A DNA stretch of 64,000 bases from an uncultured Opitutales bacterium (GCA_934613645.1 CAKTTC010000002.1:192638-256637); one strand, 5' to 3'. Positions 52,321 to 61,715 are shown, counted from the first letter of the stretch. Numbers and translations are program-made. Notes: a model not told the origin generated them from the sequence alone.

Positions 52321-53199
52321 TTAAACCTCCAAATGAATTTCGTTCAAGCCGAGCAGCGACTTCAATTTCGAGTTGTCGAGTATTGCGCTTGCGGCGCGTT
52401 TTGCCTTGAAAATCCCCGTAGAGTCGCCGACCGACACCGCCCGAACGAGCGATTTATCCAAGCCGTATTTTTCGGCAAGAGCGATTGCGGCGTCGAATTT
52501 GCTCAAAGCGTCGTCGCCGCCAATGTTCACGATTTTTTCGGGGCACGCGCCGAACTTCTCGATTAACGACACCAAAAAACGCGCGCACTGGTCGAACCCG
52601 AGCGTTGAGCGGTAGGAGTCGGAAAACATTTCCACGGGCTGCCCCGCCTGCAACTTTTGCCTTATTGTATCGAAGAAATGCGGGCGGCCTTCCACAAGCG
52701 AAGTCCCGAAAATGAACGGAAATCTGACCACGTTGAAATTTTTTGCAACGCAGATTTCTTCGGCGAGGGCTTTCTGCTTGCCGTATAAATTGACGGGGTT
52801 GGGCGCGTCGGTTTCGGCGAACTTCAGGTCTTTGCGCCCCTCTCCGTAGACGGAATCGGTGGAAGAGTAGTAGAAGCATTTCGCCTTCCCGAAAACGTTC
52901 ACGGCGTTTGCCAATGCCACAATGTTCGTGTTCCACGCAAGCTCGGGGAACTCCTCCACTTTGTCGGGGTGGTGGAACGCCGCCAAGTAGATTATTTTTG
53001 TAGAGCCGTCTACGCGCTCCGCCAACGCCTTCAGCGCGGGAGTGTCGCACACGTCAAGCCGAACCCATTCCACCCTGCTGTGGGCGAACGCGGGCTTTGC
53101 GTTAGAGTATGTTGCAACCACATTTTCCGACGTGTTTTCCAGCACGTTTTTTATGCAGTAGCGTCCCAAAAAACCGCTTGCTCCGATTATAAGATACAT
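52321..53199 (-). CDS. NAD(P)-dependent SDR sugar reductase/epimerase
   Basis: 292 residues from ATG 53199; the frame is open further upstream over the preceding gene but only this start begins with the Rossmann strand. Extended SDR: GASGFLG (6-12), YYSSTDSVYG (catalytic Ser/Thr) and Tyr139-x3-Lys143. Closest in style to RmlD/CapF 4-keto-sugar reductases. In this operon the likely substrate is a GDP-4-keto-6-deoxy heptose made by the GMD-like enzyme. Confidence 0.85.
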   Translation of the reverse strand: MYLIIGASGFLGRYCIKNVLENTSENVVATYSNAKPAFAHSRVEWVRLDVCDTPALKALAERVDGSTKIIYLAAFHHPDKVEEFPELAWNTNIVALANAVNVFGKAKCFYYSSTDSVYGEGRKDLKFAETDAPNPVNLYGKQKALAEEICVAKNFNVVRFPFIFGTSLVEGRPHFFDTIRQKLQAGQPVEMFSDSYRSTLGFDQCARFLVSLIEKFGACPEKIVNIGGDDALSKFDAAIALAEKYGLDKSLVRAVSVGDSTGIFKAKRAASAILDNSKLKSLLGLNEIHLEV

Positions 53200-53201
53200 A
53201 A

Positions 53202-54968
53202 TTATTTGCAGTATACCATTTCCATTTCGGGGTTGATGTAGCTTGCCATTGTGGAGATGTTGGAGTTTACAAAAATGCAACTGTCCCCCTTGGCGAGCAT
53301 GTAGACGTCGAACAGAATTTCGCGGGCGCGCTCGAGCGAACGCAGGCTTGCGTCGGCTGCGGCGCGGTGCTGAAGCTCGTAGCCGGAGCAGTCCTTTTGC
53401 AGGGCGTCGCGAACCTTTTGGTATTCCTCCTCCTGCTCGTGCGAAAGCCTGTTCATTTTTTGCGAAACCACTTTGTCTGGGTATCGCGAACTGAAATACG
53501 CAAGCGCGTCTTCGTTGTCGGTTGCAATAAAGAAACGCCAGTTGTCGGAATCGGCGGCGATGTTGTTTTCGCCCAAAATGCGCAGGAGATTTTTTTCGTA
53601 TTTTTCGAACGTGGGAACGTCGTCGGCAAGCAGCTCGAGCGCGTGGGCCTTGCACCGAACCAGTGCCGACACCACAAATTTTCCGCGCATTGTTTCGTTG
53701 TAGAAAGCTTCGATTTTGTCGGCTATGTCCCCTTTAAGCCTTATGTATTTTTTGAGCGTGCGGTTGTATTTGCGCCTGAACTCGCCGAAATATTTTTCGT
53801 CGGAATAGAGCTTGTATGAATTTGTGTAGGTGAGGTTTGGCTCGTTTTTTTCGTTGAAATCGAACTGGTCGAGAACCTCGTCGGCGATGGAATACATTAT
53901 GTCGGTCTCGAAAACGTCTTCGGTCAAATCGTTCGGGAACGGGTTTTCGAAGAGGCGGAAGAAAATGTTGCCGTCGGCCTCGGTGCCGTAGCAGAACGAT
54001 TCGAACACAGTGCGGTTGTTGCGCTGGAGTATGTCGATTTTCAGATTCCCCACGCGCCAGTCGGGAACGAGAACCGTGTTGGCGGAACTGTAGACCAAGT
54101 GCGACAAATACTTGTTGAATATTGAGCAAAAGCCGCCGTCCTGCGCGGGGCACACAACAACCCTTTTGTTCTCGTTGCACAAATACAGTTGATACTTTGC
54201 GCGTAAACTTGCACTGTTTGTGCAAACGGCGTCGGGCGTGATTTCGTTTTCAGCCCCGAGCAAAACTTCGCGCGGATAGACGACCTGCCCGAAGAAGTCC
54301 CCGCTTACCGCGTCGGGCGCGGGCGCAGTGAAAACGGGCTTTTGAAAGCCGCCCTTGCGCAGAGCGTCGGCAACCTCCGCCGCCGATGCAAACGCCGCAT
54401 CGAAACAAAGATTCGCCGCATTGATGAAGTCGGCGTCAACCGAACGGCAGTCGCCCGCGCAAATGAAGTTTATGAACGCCCCCGCAAAGCCCGCCGCCGC
54501 GCCGTCGAGCGAAACTGACATATCGTATGAACGCCCGTCCAATTCGGAAATTTTGCACTTGCAAAGAAGTTGACTTTCTGCGGAAGACAGCAAACGCAGC
54601 AGCGAATTTTCCGAAATATCGAAGAAATGAATCTCCGCCGCGCGGCAATCTACCGATTCAAGAAACGCCTTTGCAAAACGCGATGTCGGCTTGCCGTAAA
54701 GCAAGACCTTGGTTTTTTTGAACCTGCTGCGGTAAAGCGGAATCGAGTTTAAACAGACACACGCGCTGCCCGCTTCGGAAGCCGAATTGCAGGCCGCGGC
54801 GGAACGCGGACGCACCTTGAGGGAATCCCTTTTTACGGCCGCAATCTTGACGTTGCACCGCTGTATTTTCTCGGAAAAATCCGCGCCTAAAATAGCCCCG
54901 AGTATTGTATAAAAACGGATTTTCATACGATACTTTTTCACCTTCAACAAACCGCCAACCGATTTCAT
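53202..54968 (-). CDS. Putative glycosyltransferase with fucosyltransferase-like C-terminus
   Basis: 588 residues from ATG 54968; GGAGAG lies 6-9 bases upstream. N-terminal half of unknown fold; C-terminal about 330-580 shows strand-helix units similar to GT23/O-fucosyltransferase-type GT-B enzymes: VVSALVRCKAHALELL, WRFFIATDNEDALAYFSSRYP and a final SCIFVNSNISTMASYI. That would transfer a GDP-sugar, which fits an operon producing a GDP-heptose. Cys-rich N-terminal segments are unusual. The family call is from pattern only. Confidence 0.62.
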   Translation of the reverse strand: MKSVGGLLKVKKYRMKIRFYTILGAILGADFSEKIQRCNVKIAAVKRDSLKVRPRSAAACNSASEAGSACVCLNSIPLYRSRFKKTKVLLYGKPTSRFAKAFLESVDCRAAEIHFFDISENSLLRLLSSAESQLLCKCKISELDGRSYDMSVSLDGAAAGFAGAFINFICAGDCRSVDADFINAANLCFDAAFASAAEVADALRKGGFQKPVFTAPAPDAVSGDFFGQVVYPREVLLGAENEITPDAVCTNSASLRAKYQLYLCNENKRVVVCPAQDGGFCSIFNKYLSHLVYSSANTVLVPDWRVGNLKIDILQRNNRTVFESFCYGTEADGNIFFRLFENPFPNDLTEDVFETDIMYSIADEVLDQFDFNEKNEPNLTYTNSYKLYSDEKYFGEFRRKYNRTLKKYIRLKGDIADKIEAFYNETMRGKFVVSALVRCKAHALELLADDVPTFEKYEKNLLRILGENNIAADSDNWRFFIATDNEDALAYFSSRYPDKVVSQKMNRLSHEQEEEYQKVRDALQKDCSGYELQHRAAADASLRSLERAREILFDVYMLAKGDSCIFVNSNISTMASYINPEMEMVYCK

Positions 54969-54989
54969 CTTTTTCTCTCCGCTATTTAT

Positions 54990-56861
54990 TTAAATAATTT
55001 TCCCCAATTCTCCCTTTAAATACCTAAACAACTTGCGCCGTCTTTTTGAAAGGGAAAATTTCTTCAACACAAAATAACGGGATACTATTTTGAAAAGACC
55101 CGTCTTTTTTAAAATATCCGCAACACTCAAACGAATGTCCTTTTTGGCAATCAAGTGAACCAAATTAGACCTTATTCTACTTGTCGCCGAGTCCGAAGAA
55201 GTCCCCGAACAGTCAAACACAACGTTTTTTACGCGCTTTTTGTGCGGCGCGGTTCTTCCCGCAGAAAAAACATGCATAAACGCCTTTCTGTCGAAATCAA
55301 TGAGCAGCGATTTTGCGCACAAATACGTGTGAATTTCCGAAAAGCGGACGTTCGCCGTCTCCGCCCCGTTTTCGATAAGCTCCCTGTTAAAAATAAAACA
55401 CGCCTGTGGATAGTCGGCAACAACATCAATGCCGCCGAAAATCGGGAGTTCGCAATAGACGGCGTCCAACAGGAATTCGCGGAGATTCAACGGATTTGAA
55501 TTTAAAAGCGAAAAGTCGACAACGCCGTTTTTTTGTGTTTTTTCAAAACTTCCCGAATATACAAAGAGGTCGTTTGTTTTGTGCAAAAGTTGCGCCGCTT
55601 TCAAAAGATGGTTTCCGTTTAGAACGCTCTCCGAATTGAGAACAACAAAATATTTGCCCTTCAATTTGCCGACAATATTTTCGCCGAAATAGCCGCCGTC
55701 GTCTTCAGCAAAATCGAAGTCGCATTTTGATTTGGATTTTGCCTCCTCAAAAACCGAACGGCTTGCAACAAGTATTGTGTGCAGATGTCGGTAATACTGC
55801 TTCTCAAGCTGCGTTTGAACGCGAAAAAACTCTTCGGCAGTTTCGGCTTTTACAATACAGTCAATCAGTCCGAAATCAGAAACGCATTGTTCACTTTTCT
55901 TGTTTTCTATGAAAGTCAAAAAGTCGTCAACTTGCCTGTCCAAAGCGAGCTTGTCCAGAAATATCTGCTGGGCGTTTTTCGCCTTGAGGCGCGCGGCGGC
56001 GGGGTCGGAATAAATTTTTTCAATTACTTTGTTGAGGCTTTTCTCCAACGCTTCTTCCGATTGGTAAATGTCCACATAGTAAACGTTGTCGCCAAAATAC
56101 CGCCTGATGAATTTGTTGTCGTCGGCTATTATTATTGCGCCCGCGGCGGCGGCTTCGAAAATTCTGTTTGAAACGAACTCTTCCGTATTGTGCGATTTAC
56201 TGTGCAGGGCAAGCACAATGCCCGACTCGTGCATTTTTTTTATGATTGAAACGCCGTCGAACGGAATATTGCCCCTGTATGATTTGAATTTTTTCCACGG
56301 GCTGATTCCGAACGCCGTTTCGTGGCCGTATATGTCAAGCCGCCCTGAATTGTCCAATTTCGACAATAGTTTTTCATACCGCGGCAACACGCCCACATAA
56401 AAAAGCTTCAACTGCGCAGGAAGCTCGCCAAAAACGGCAAAATCCGTAGGGACTGACGCCATGCTCGGCAACATTTTTCCGCAATTAAAATAGCAGCTTG
56501 CCGCCAATTCCGCCACCGGATTTCTGCTTTCGTAGCCGCCTACTACGCAATCATACTTCCCCATATACAGTAGGTAGTTGTTTCTTCTGAGGAGGTTCGG
56601 GAAAAACGACGTTGGGCACCAAAAGAAGATACACGAAAACGCGTCGGGGGAAACGGCGTCCTTGTGTTCAACTGCCGCGGGGCTTACAATTAAATCGAGA
56701 TTCAGATTTTCGCCGTGTATGTCGGAATCGAAACTCCTGCATTCCCGATTCAATTCTATAACTTCGTGTCCCTTTTTTTGGAACAAGTATGTCCACCTGA
56801 TACGTGCTTCGCTTTCGCCGCACCCAAGTTTGTCGAACGGGCAAAGATAGCCTATTTTCAT
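54990..56861 (-). CDS. Two-domain glycosyltransferase (CgeB/GT4-like plus GT2-like part)
   Basis: 623 residues. Residues 1-315: GT-B-type with MKIGYLCPFDKLGCGESEARIRW at the start and the donor-site motif SNRIFEAAAAGAIIIADDN, as in CgeB/GT4 enzymes. Residues about 330-540: a shorter GT2-like stretch (YYRHLHTILVASRSVFEEAKSK, KYFVVLNSESVLNGNHLL). The basic C-terminus (LKKFSLSKRRRKLFRYLKG) may bind the membrane. Probably adds sugars to a surface glycan. Its DNA is AT-richer than the sugar-nucleotide genes, as is common for glycosyltransferases in exchangeable glycan loci. It overlaps the acyltransferase gene by 4 bases. Confidence 0.75.
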   Translation of the reverse strand: MKIGYLCPFDKLGCGESEARIRWTYLFQKKGHEVIELNRECRSFDSDIHGENLNLDLIVSPAAVEHKDAVSPDAFSCIFFWCPTSFFPNLLRRNNYLLYMGKYDCVVGGYESRNPVAELAASCYFNCGKMLPSMASVPTDFAVFGELPAQLKLFYVGVLPRYEKLLSKLDNSGRLDIYGHETAFGISPWKKFKSYRGNIPFDGVSIIKKMHESGIVLALHSKSHNTEEFVSNRIFEAAAAGAIIIADDNKFIRRYFGDNVYYVDIYQSEEALEKSLNKVIEKIYSDPAAARLKAKNAQQIFLDKLALDRQVDDFLTFIENKKSEQCVSDFGLIDCIVKAETAEEFFRVQTQLEKQYYRHLHTILVASRSVFEEAKSKSKCDFDFAEDDGGYFGENIVGKLKGKYFVVLNSESVLNGNHLLKAAQLLHKTNDLFVYSGSFEKTQKNGVVDFSLLNSNPLNLREFLLDAVYCELPIFGGIDVVADYPQACFIFNRELIENGAETANVRFSEIHTYLCAKSLLIDFDRKAFMHVFSAGRTAPHKKRVKNVVFDCSGTSSDSATSRIRSNLVHLIAKKDIRLSVADILKKTGLFKIVSRYFVLKKFSLSKRRRKLFRYLKGELGKII

Positions 56862-57547
56862 ACAGTTTCTCCGCGCAGTTTTTTCAGTTTTTCAATGCAG
56901 GCAGATACATCGGTAAACGGAAGTTTGGCGATTTCGGCATCGTCCAAATTCCACCATTTAAGGCGCAATAAGGCTTCAATAGTGGGCTTGTCAAACCTGT
57001 AGCGCAGGATTTTTGCGGGAACGCCAACAACAATCGCGTATGGCGGAACGTCTTTTGTAACAACGGCGTTAGTGCCTATTATCGCGCCGTCGTTGATAGT
57101 TATTCCGTCCATAACGGTAACGTGCTTGCCAATCCATACATCATTGCCGACAACAACTTTTTTCGAATATACGAACGTTTCCTGCTTGTAGTCGGCATTC
57201 AATTTCATTGCTTCAAAATACGTAAACGGACTTGTGGATATCCAATCCACCGGGTGGAACGTTGTGCCCAACGTCACGTTGTCGGCAATTGAGGTGAAGT
57301 TGCCGACTGTAGTCCCCCTGTTCGAGACGCAAAAATAGTCGCCCGCGTAGGAGTGTTTCCCCATTCCGTTTCTTTTTATGTATTCTCCGTTCTTCTCATA
57401 AAAAGTGTAATAACGCTGAACGTCATTACAATGCGGAATACCGCTAATTTTGAACCTGTATTTTTCGGCTTTTTCGATATATCTGCCGCCGAGCAATTTT
57501 GCGCACAGGCTATAACAGTAGTATTTTACAACGGAAACCAATCTCAT
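56858..57547 (-). CDS. Left-handed beta-helix (CatB-type) acyltransferase
   Basis: 229 residues. Hexapeptide repeats at about 75-185 (TTVGNFTSIADNVTLG, VVVGNDVWIGKHVTVMDGITINDGAIIGTNAVVTKDVPPYAIVVGVPAK) with the catalytic His of the CatB group in GTTFHPVDW. Such trimeric enzymes acetylate sugars or antibiotics from acetyl-CoA. In this operon O- or N-acetylation of the glycan is the natural role. Overlaps the following glycosyltransferase gene and lies 2 bases after the hddC/gmhB gene. Confidence 0.88.
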   Translation of the reverse strand: MRLVSVVKYYCYSLCAKLLGGRYIEKAEKYRFKISGIPHCNDVQRYYTFYEKNGEYIKRNGMGKHSYAGDYFCVSNRGTTVGNFTSIADNVTLGTTFHPVDWISTSPFTYFEAMKLNADYKQETFVYSKKVVVGNDVWIGKHVTVMDGITINDGAIIGTNAVVTKDVPPYAIVVGVPAKILRYRFDKPTIEALLRLKWWNLDDAEIAKLPFTDVSACIEKLKKLRGETV

Positions 57548-57549
57548 TT

Positions 57550-58779
57550 TTATGATTCTATTTTACCGCGAAAAACGCATATTTCGTCGGCGGAAGTTTC
57601 TTTTGAGCCGCGCATATTGTTTTCGTTTATAAGGCGGATTGTTTTGCCGACGCCCGCGCGCTTTGCGGCGGTTATATCGGTTTCGGAATCGCCTATTAGG
57701 ACTGAGCCGTCCAAGTCAATGTCCAAATCTTTGGCGGCTTTCAGAATCATGCCTGCGTTCGGTTTTCTGTAAAACGACGCGCGCGCGAACCGCCCGACGC
57801 CCTCGGGGTGGAACGGGCAGTAGTATTCGGCGTCTATCGGGCAATTTTGTTTTTCGAATTCCGAATGGATATACCCGCGCAGCTTGAAGTAGTCCTCCTC
57901 CGAATACAGCCCTTTACCGATTCCCGCCTGATTTGTAACGACCACAATCTTGAACCCGCGCGCCTTGTAGCCGCGGCACAGCTCAAAAATGCCGCCCATA
58001 AATTCGCAATCCCCGACCCTGTGCAGGTGGTGTTTGTCTACGTTTATGACGCCGTCACGGTCGAGGAACAACGCTTTGTTTGTAGCCTTCCCCAAAATCA
58101 TCGGCTTAAGTTCGGCGCACGCCTGCGCGTAGCTTTCGGGAACGCCGATGTCTATAAAATAGTCTTCGGCAAGAACGAACTTAGGCTTGAGAGCTGCAAT
58201 GCGCGGTTCGAGCAGGTCTTTTTCGAATGAGAATTTTTCGGGCAAGGCGGGGCTGAACAACTCCCTGCCTACCCTGTAAATTCCCGCGTTTATAAGCCCC
58301 GCGGCAGCCTCTGAAGACTTCTCCCTAAACGCCGTTATGCGCCCGCCTTCAACCTCAACGCGCCCGTATCTGTTGGCGTTGTCGACGCGCTTGAGCACCA
58401 CGGCAAGCTTTTCGCCCGCGGTGCTGTTTATGAAATTTTGATAGTCAACCCTGACGTAGGTGTCGCCGTTTAGCACAACCGCCTCTTCAAGCCCGAAAGC
58501 ATCAAAGGCGCGTTTTATTGCCCCGCCCGTTCCGAGCGGCTGCTCTTCCTCCGAATACAAAACGGGAACGCCCAAAAAGTTGTCGCCGAAATGCGCCTTG
58601 ATTGTGTCTTTTAGATACGACACGCAAAGGACAATCCGTTCGGGGTCGCAAAAAAGTATTTCGCGAATGAGTAGCTCCAGAAACGGGACGCCGCCGATTG
58701 GTGCCATCGGCTTTGGAACGTCTTTTACAACCGACTGCAGCCGCGTGCCGAGTCCGCCCGCCAAAATCACGAAGTTCAT
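57550..58779 (-). CDS. Fused heptose-1-phosphate guanylyltransferase and 1,7-bisphosphate 7-phosphatase
   Basis: 409 residues, two enzymes in one chain. Residues 1-225: nucleotidyltransferase with LAGGLGTRL, KPM, NGDTY and the FIDIGVPESY end, as in HddC. Residues 235-395: HAD phosphatase of the GmhB type with LDRDGVIN (Asp240, Asp242), VVTNQAGI, a CPFHPEG zinc-type loop and IGDSETDI. In the GDP-heptose pathway the phosphatase removes the 7-phosphate and the transferase then adds GMP, so the fusion joins successive steps. Overlaps hddA by 4 bases. Confidence 0.9.
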   Translation of the reverse strand: MNFVILAGGLGTRLQSVVKDVPKPMAPIGGVPFLELLIREILFCDPERIVLCVSYLKDTIKAHFGDNFLGVPVLYSEEEQPLGTGGAIKRAFDAFGLEEAVVLNGDTYVRVDYQNFINSTAGEKLAVVLKRVDNANRYGRVEVEGGRITAFREKSSEAAAGLINAGIYRVGRELFSPALPEKFSFEKDLLEPRIAALKPKFVLAEDYFIDIGVPESYAQACAELKPMILGKATNKALFLDRDGVINVDKHHLHRVGDCEFMGGIFELCRGYKARGFKIVVVTNQAGIGKGLYSEEDYFKLRGYIHSEFEKQNCPIDAEYYCPFHPEGVGRFARASFYRKPNAGMILKAAKDLDIDLDGSVLIGDSETDITAAKRAGVGKTIRLINENNMRGSKETSADEICVFRGKIES

Positions 58780-59840
58780 TGTGCGCCCCCTTCCGCACCG
58801 TTTTGAATGTGGATATAGTCGAGCCTCTCATAGGTGGATTCGGGATACTCTTTGGGCGCGTAATACACAATGCGGCAGCCTTGGTCGTCGAACTTGAACG
58901 GAACGTGAATGAGATTGCGCAACGCCAGTTTTATTGCCTCGTGTCTTTCGGGCGGAGCGTAGAAAAGCATGAAGCCGCCGCCGCCCGCGCCGAGGATTTT
59001 TCCGCCCAACGCACCGTTGTCGATTGCCGTTTGGTAGATGTCGTCAATGAAGCGGTTGCTGATTTTGTCGGTGAGGCTGCGCTTGACAACCCAAGTTTCG
59101 TGCAGCATTCGCCCGAAATCGTCCAAATCGGCGTTCTCCGACGCCAAAATACCGCACGCCTGCGCCACCATTTTCTGCATGTTGCCAAGCTGCGCTGTTT
59201 TGTTTTTGGCGGCGTCTACCTGCTTTTGGGCGATATCGGAAGATGTCCGCGAAATTCCCGTGAAGAACAGAATCAGGCGTTCGTTAAGCAACGCCTTGCG
59301 CTGTTCTCGCATAATCACGGGATTGACGCAAAACGAGCCGTTTGTGTTGATGTGGATATGGTTCAACCCGCCGTAAACAGTGGCAATTTGGTCTTGAATG
59401 CCGCCCTTTTCCGAGAGCGTTTCGCGCTCGAGCTTTATTGTTTCCTTGGCGAGCCCGTATTTTGTAATCATCTGCCCTTTGAGCGCGTAGAGCGACTGTA
59501 TAAGCCCCGCGCAGAACGACGAGCTCGACCCCAGCCCAGAGCGCGCGGGGAGATCGCACTGGTTGCTGATTTCCACACCCTTTGTTATGCCGTAATACTT
59601 CAACGCCGCGCGGATTGCGTTGTGCTGGATTTCGTCGACGCTTTTGGGATACTCCAAAATGCGCCACGCAATTCTGTTTTTGTATTCGGCGTGGAACGGC
59701 GGCAGATACCTGCAGCTTATGTAGTTGTAGTGGTTGATTGTGGTGGAAAGAACGTCGCCGCCGTGCTCCGCATACCAAGTGTGGTAGTCGGTTCCGCCGC
59801 CGAAAAACGATATTCTATACGGGGCTCTTGTTATTATCAT
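58776..59840 (-). CDS. hddA: D-glycero-alpha-D-manno-heptose 7-phosphate kinase
   Basis: 354 residues. GHMP kinase: RAPYRISFFGGGTDY at the N-terminus, the ATP loop SGLGSSSSFCAGL and LGAGGGGFMLFY near the C-terminus. Together with GmhA and the fused phosphatase/guanylyltransferase it defines the GDP branch of manno-heptose synthesis (HddA type) rather than the ADP branch (HldE). Overlaps its neighbours on both sides by 4 bases. Confidence 0.93.
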   Translation of the reverse strand: MIITRAPYRISFFGGGTDYHTWYAEHGGDVLSTTINHYNYISCRYLPPFHAEYKNRIAWRILEYPKSVDEIQHNAIRAALKYYGITKGVEISNQCDLPARSGLGSSSSFCAGLIQSLYALKGQMITKYGLAKETIKLERETLSEKGGIQDQIATVYGGLNHIHINTNGSFCVNPVIMREQRKALLNERLILFFTGISRTSSDIAQKQVDAAKNKTAQLGNMQKMVAQACGILASENADLDDFGRMLHETWVVKRSLTDKISNRFIDDIYQTAIDNGALGGKILGAGGGGFMLFYAPPERHEAIKLALRNLIHVPFKFDDQGCRIVYYAPKEYPESTYERLDYIHIQNGAEGGAQ

Positions 59841-60415
59841 TTATTACCTCCGCCGAAAAAATGTTTTTCAACAATGCCGCATATTATATGTCCGCACGCA
59901 ATGTGCATTTCCTGAATGTTGTTTGTTGCCGAAGATGGAACGGCAAGGGCGATGTCGGCAATTTCGCGCATTGCCCCGCCGCCCGCTCCAGTAAAGGCGA
60001 CTGTGGAAACGCCCATCTGCCCCGCCTGCTTGAAAGCCGCTACAACGTTCGCGGAATTTCCCGAAGTTGAAATGCCCACCAGAACGTCGCCGCGGCGGCC
60101 AATGCCGCGCAGCTGGCGCGCGAAGACCGATTCAAAGCCGTAGTCGTTGCCTATGGCGGTAAGCGCGGAGGTGTCGGTTGTAAGGCTCATTGCGGGCATG
60201 GGCGGACGGTCGAATTTATACCGCCCCATAAGCTCCGCCGACAAATGCTGGGCGTCGGCGGCAGAACCGCCGTTGCCGCAGAAAATCACCTTGTTGCCGC
60301 CCGACAGCACGGCAATCAATTTTTCGGCAATGGCTGATATAACCTGCGCGCTGCCCTCGAGCCTGCGGAAGTTGTCAGACACAACCGAGAGCGATTCCTT
60401 GATATAATCGGTCAT
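59837..60415 (-). CDS. gmhA: Sedoheptulose 7-phosphate isomerase
   Basis: 192 residues. SIS-domain isomerase with GNGGSAADAQHLSAELMGRY, SLTTDTSALTAIGNDYG, ISTSGNSANV and EMHIACGHIICGIVE, matching GmhA. Converts sedoheptulose 7-phosphate to D-glycero-D-manno-heptose 7-phosphate, first step of the pathway; tetramer with zinc. Second gene of the operon. Confidence 0.95.
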   Translation of the reverse strand: MTDYIKESLSVVSDNFRRLEGSAQVISAIAEKLIAVLSGGNKVIFCGNGGSAADAQHLSAELMGRYKFDRPPMPAMSLTTDTSALTAIGNDYGFESVFARQLRGIGRRGDVLVGISTSGNSANVVAAFKQAGQMGVSTVAFTGAGGGAMREIADIALAVPSSATNNIQEMHIACGHIICGIVEKHFFGGGNK

Positions 60416-60435
60416 AAAAAATTTGGGCGCAACAT

Positions 60436-61464
60436 TTAACGCTGGAGGAATCTTTCGCCCTTTCCGACGCGCTCGCGCCAGTAGTTGAGCAGGTCGGTCA
60501 TTGTTTGCTCGAAGGAAATTTGCGGTTTCCAGCCCGTGTGCGCCTCGAACTTGCGAGTGTCGGGAATTTGCAAGTCGGCGTCGATTGGGCGCAAACGCTC
60601 GGGGTCTACTTCGATTTTGATTTTGTCCTTCATCGGTGAAAGCGATATCAAAAAGTTCAGCATTTCGCCCACTTTGCAGGTATACGCCCCGCCGATGTTG
60701 TAGTATTGCCCCGCAATCGGGTTGACCGTAACAAGCATGTAGTAGGCGCGGACGGCATCGCGGACATCGGCGAACGTGCGCAGGGAATCGAGGTTGCCGA
60801 CCTTGATTATCGGGGGAATTTCGCCCGCCTCAATCATTGCAATCTGCTTTGCGAATGTGCTTTCGGCAAAAACGTCGCCGCGGCGCGGGCCCGTGTGCGT
60901 GAACATGCGCGTTGTCATAACGGTCATGCCGAACGCCTCGGCGTAATAACGCCCGACCAAGTCGGTGCCCACTTTCGATATTGCGTAGGGCGACGCGGGG
61001 TGGAACGTGCACTCCTCATTGATGATTCCGCCCATCTCCGCCAACTTTTCCTTCTTGACCCTGCCGAAAACCTCCGACGACGCGCAAACGTGGATAACCG
61101 CCTTGGGCGCGTATTTGCGCAACGCCTCTAAAACGCGCGTTGTGCCCTGAATGTTGGTGTCGAGCGTGTCGAGCGGGGCGTCGAAACTTGTTTTGGGATA
61201 GCTTTGGGCTGCGAGGTGGAAAACGTAGTCGGGCACGACCTGCTTGACGACGTTTTCAATGGCGATGGTGTCGCGCAAATCGCCGTAGACGAGGTGGACG
61301 CGCTTCTTGAGATTGATGTCGTCAACCAAGTGGTTGATGTTGTCGAGCGGCGAACGCCACCTGCACATGCCGTAAATTTCCCAATCCGTTTCCTTCATCA
61401 GAAAGTCCGCCAAATGCGAACCTACCATTCCCGTAATACCCGTAATTAACGCTTTCTTTGCCAT
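60436..61464 (-). CDS. GDP-mannose 4,6-dehydratase-like enzyme, probably acting on GDP-heptose
   Basis: 342 residues. Extended SDR of the GMD group: GITGMVGSHL (NADP), Ser130-Glu131 (ASSEVFG), Tyr160-x3-Lys164 (PYAISKVG), TRMFTHTGPRRG. Removes water from a GDP-manno sugar to give the 4-keto-6-deoxy form. As first gene before gmhA and hddA, the most economical substrate is GDP-D-glycero-D-manno-heptose, as for the Campylobacter and Yersinia enzymes DdahA/DmhA; GDP-mannose remains possible. Confidence 0.85.
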   Translation of the reverse strand: MAKKALITGITGMVGSHLADFLMKETDWEIYGMCRWRSPLDNINHLVDDINLKKRVHLVYGDLRDTIAIENVVKQVVPDYVFHLAAQSYPKTSFDAPLDTLDTNIQGTTRVLEALRKYAPKAVIHVCASSEVFGRVKKEKLAEMGGIINEECTFHPASPYAISKVGTDLVGRYYAEAFGMTVMTTRMFTHTGPRRGDVFAESTFAKQIAMIEAGEIPPIIKVGNLDSLRTFADVRDAVRAYYMLVTVNPIAGQYYNIGGAYTCKVGEMLNFLISLSPMKDKIKIEVDPERLRPIDADLQIPDTRKFEAHTGWKPQISFEQTMTDLLNYWRERVGKGERFLQR

Positions 61465-61550
61465 TGATGTTTCCTGTTGTTGGTTGTTTGTTTTTATTAA
61501 ATTTCAGTGTTGTGAATTAGACGACTGCTTGAATGCTCCAGCCCAGAAAC

Positions 61551-61579
61551 GCGCGCGGTATACTGAAGTATCCGCGCGG
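61551..61579. repeat. Hairpin related to the variable-core repeat
   Basis: CGCGCGG (61552-61558) pairs with CCGCGCG (61572-61578) around a GTATAC...GTAT core with TGAA loop. A second hairpin ATAGGC/GCCTAT lies at 61623-61638. The gap 61465-61715 contains no gene that I recognise; it includes the leader of the glycan operon near 61465-61500. Confidence 0.55.
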
Positions 61580-61715
61580 ACTTTGTTGTTTTAAGCAACT
61601 CTTTAACTCTTGTCAGAGCCGCATAGGCTGCCGCCTATCGGCGACGCTTCACGAAAGCTAAAAGAAGAGCCAAACCGCCGAGGAGCGTTATTATTTTTTC
61701 ACTTTGTTTCCTTTT

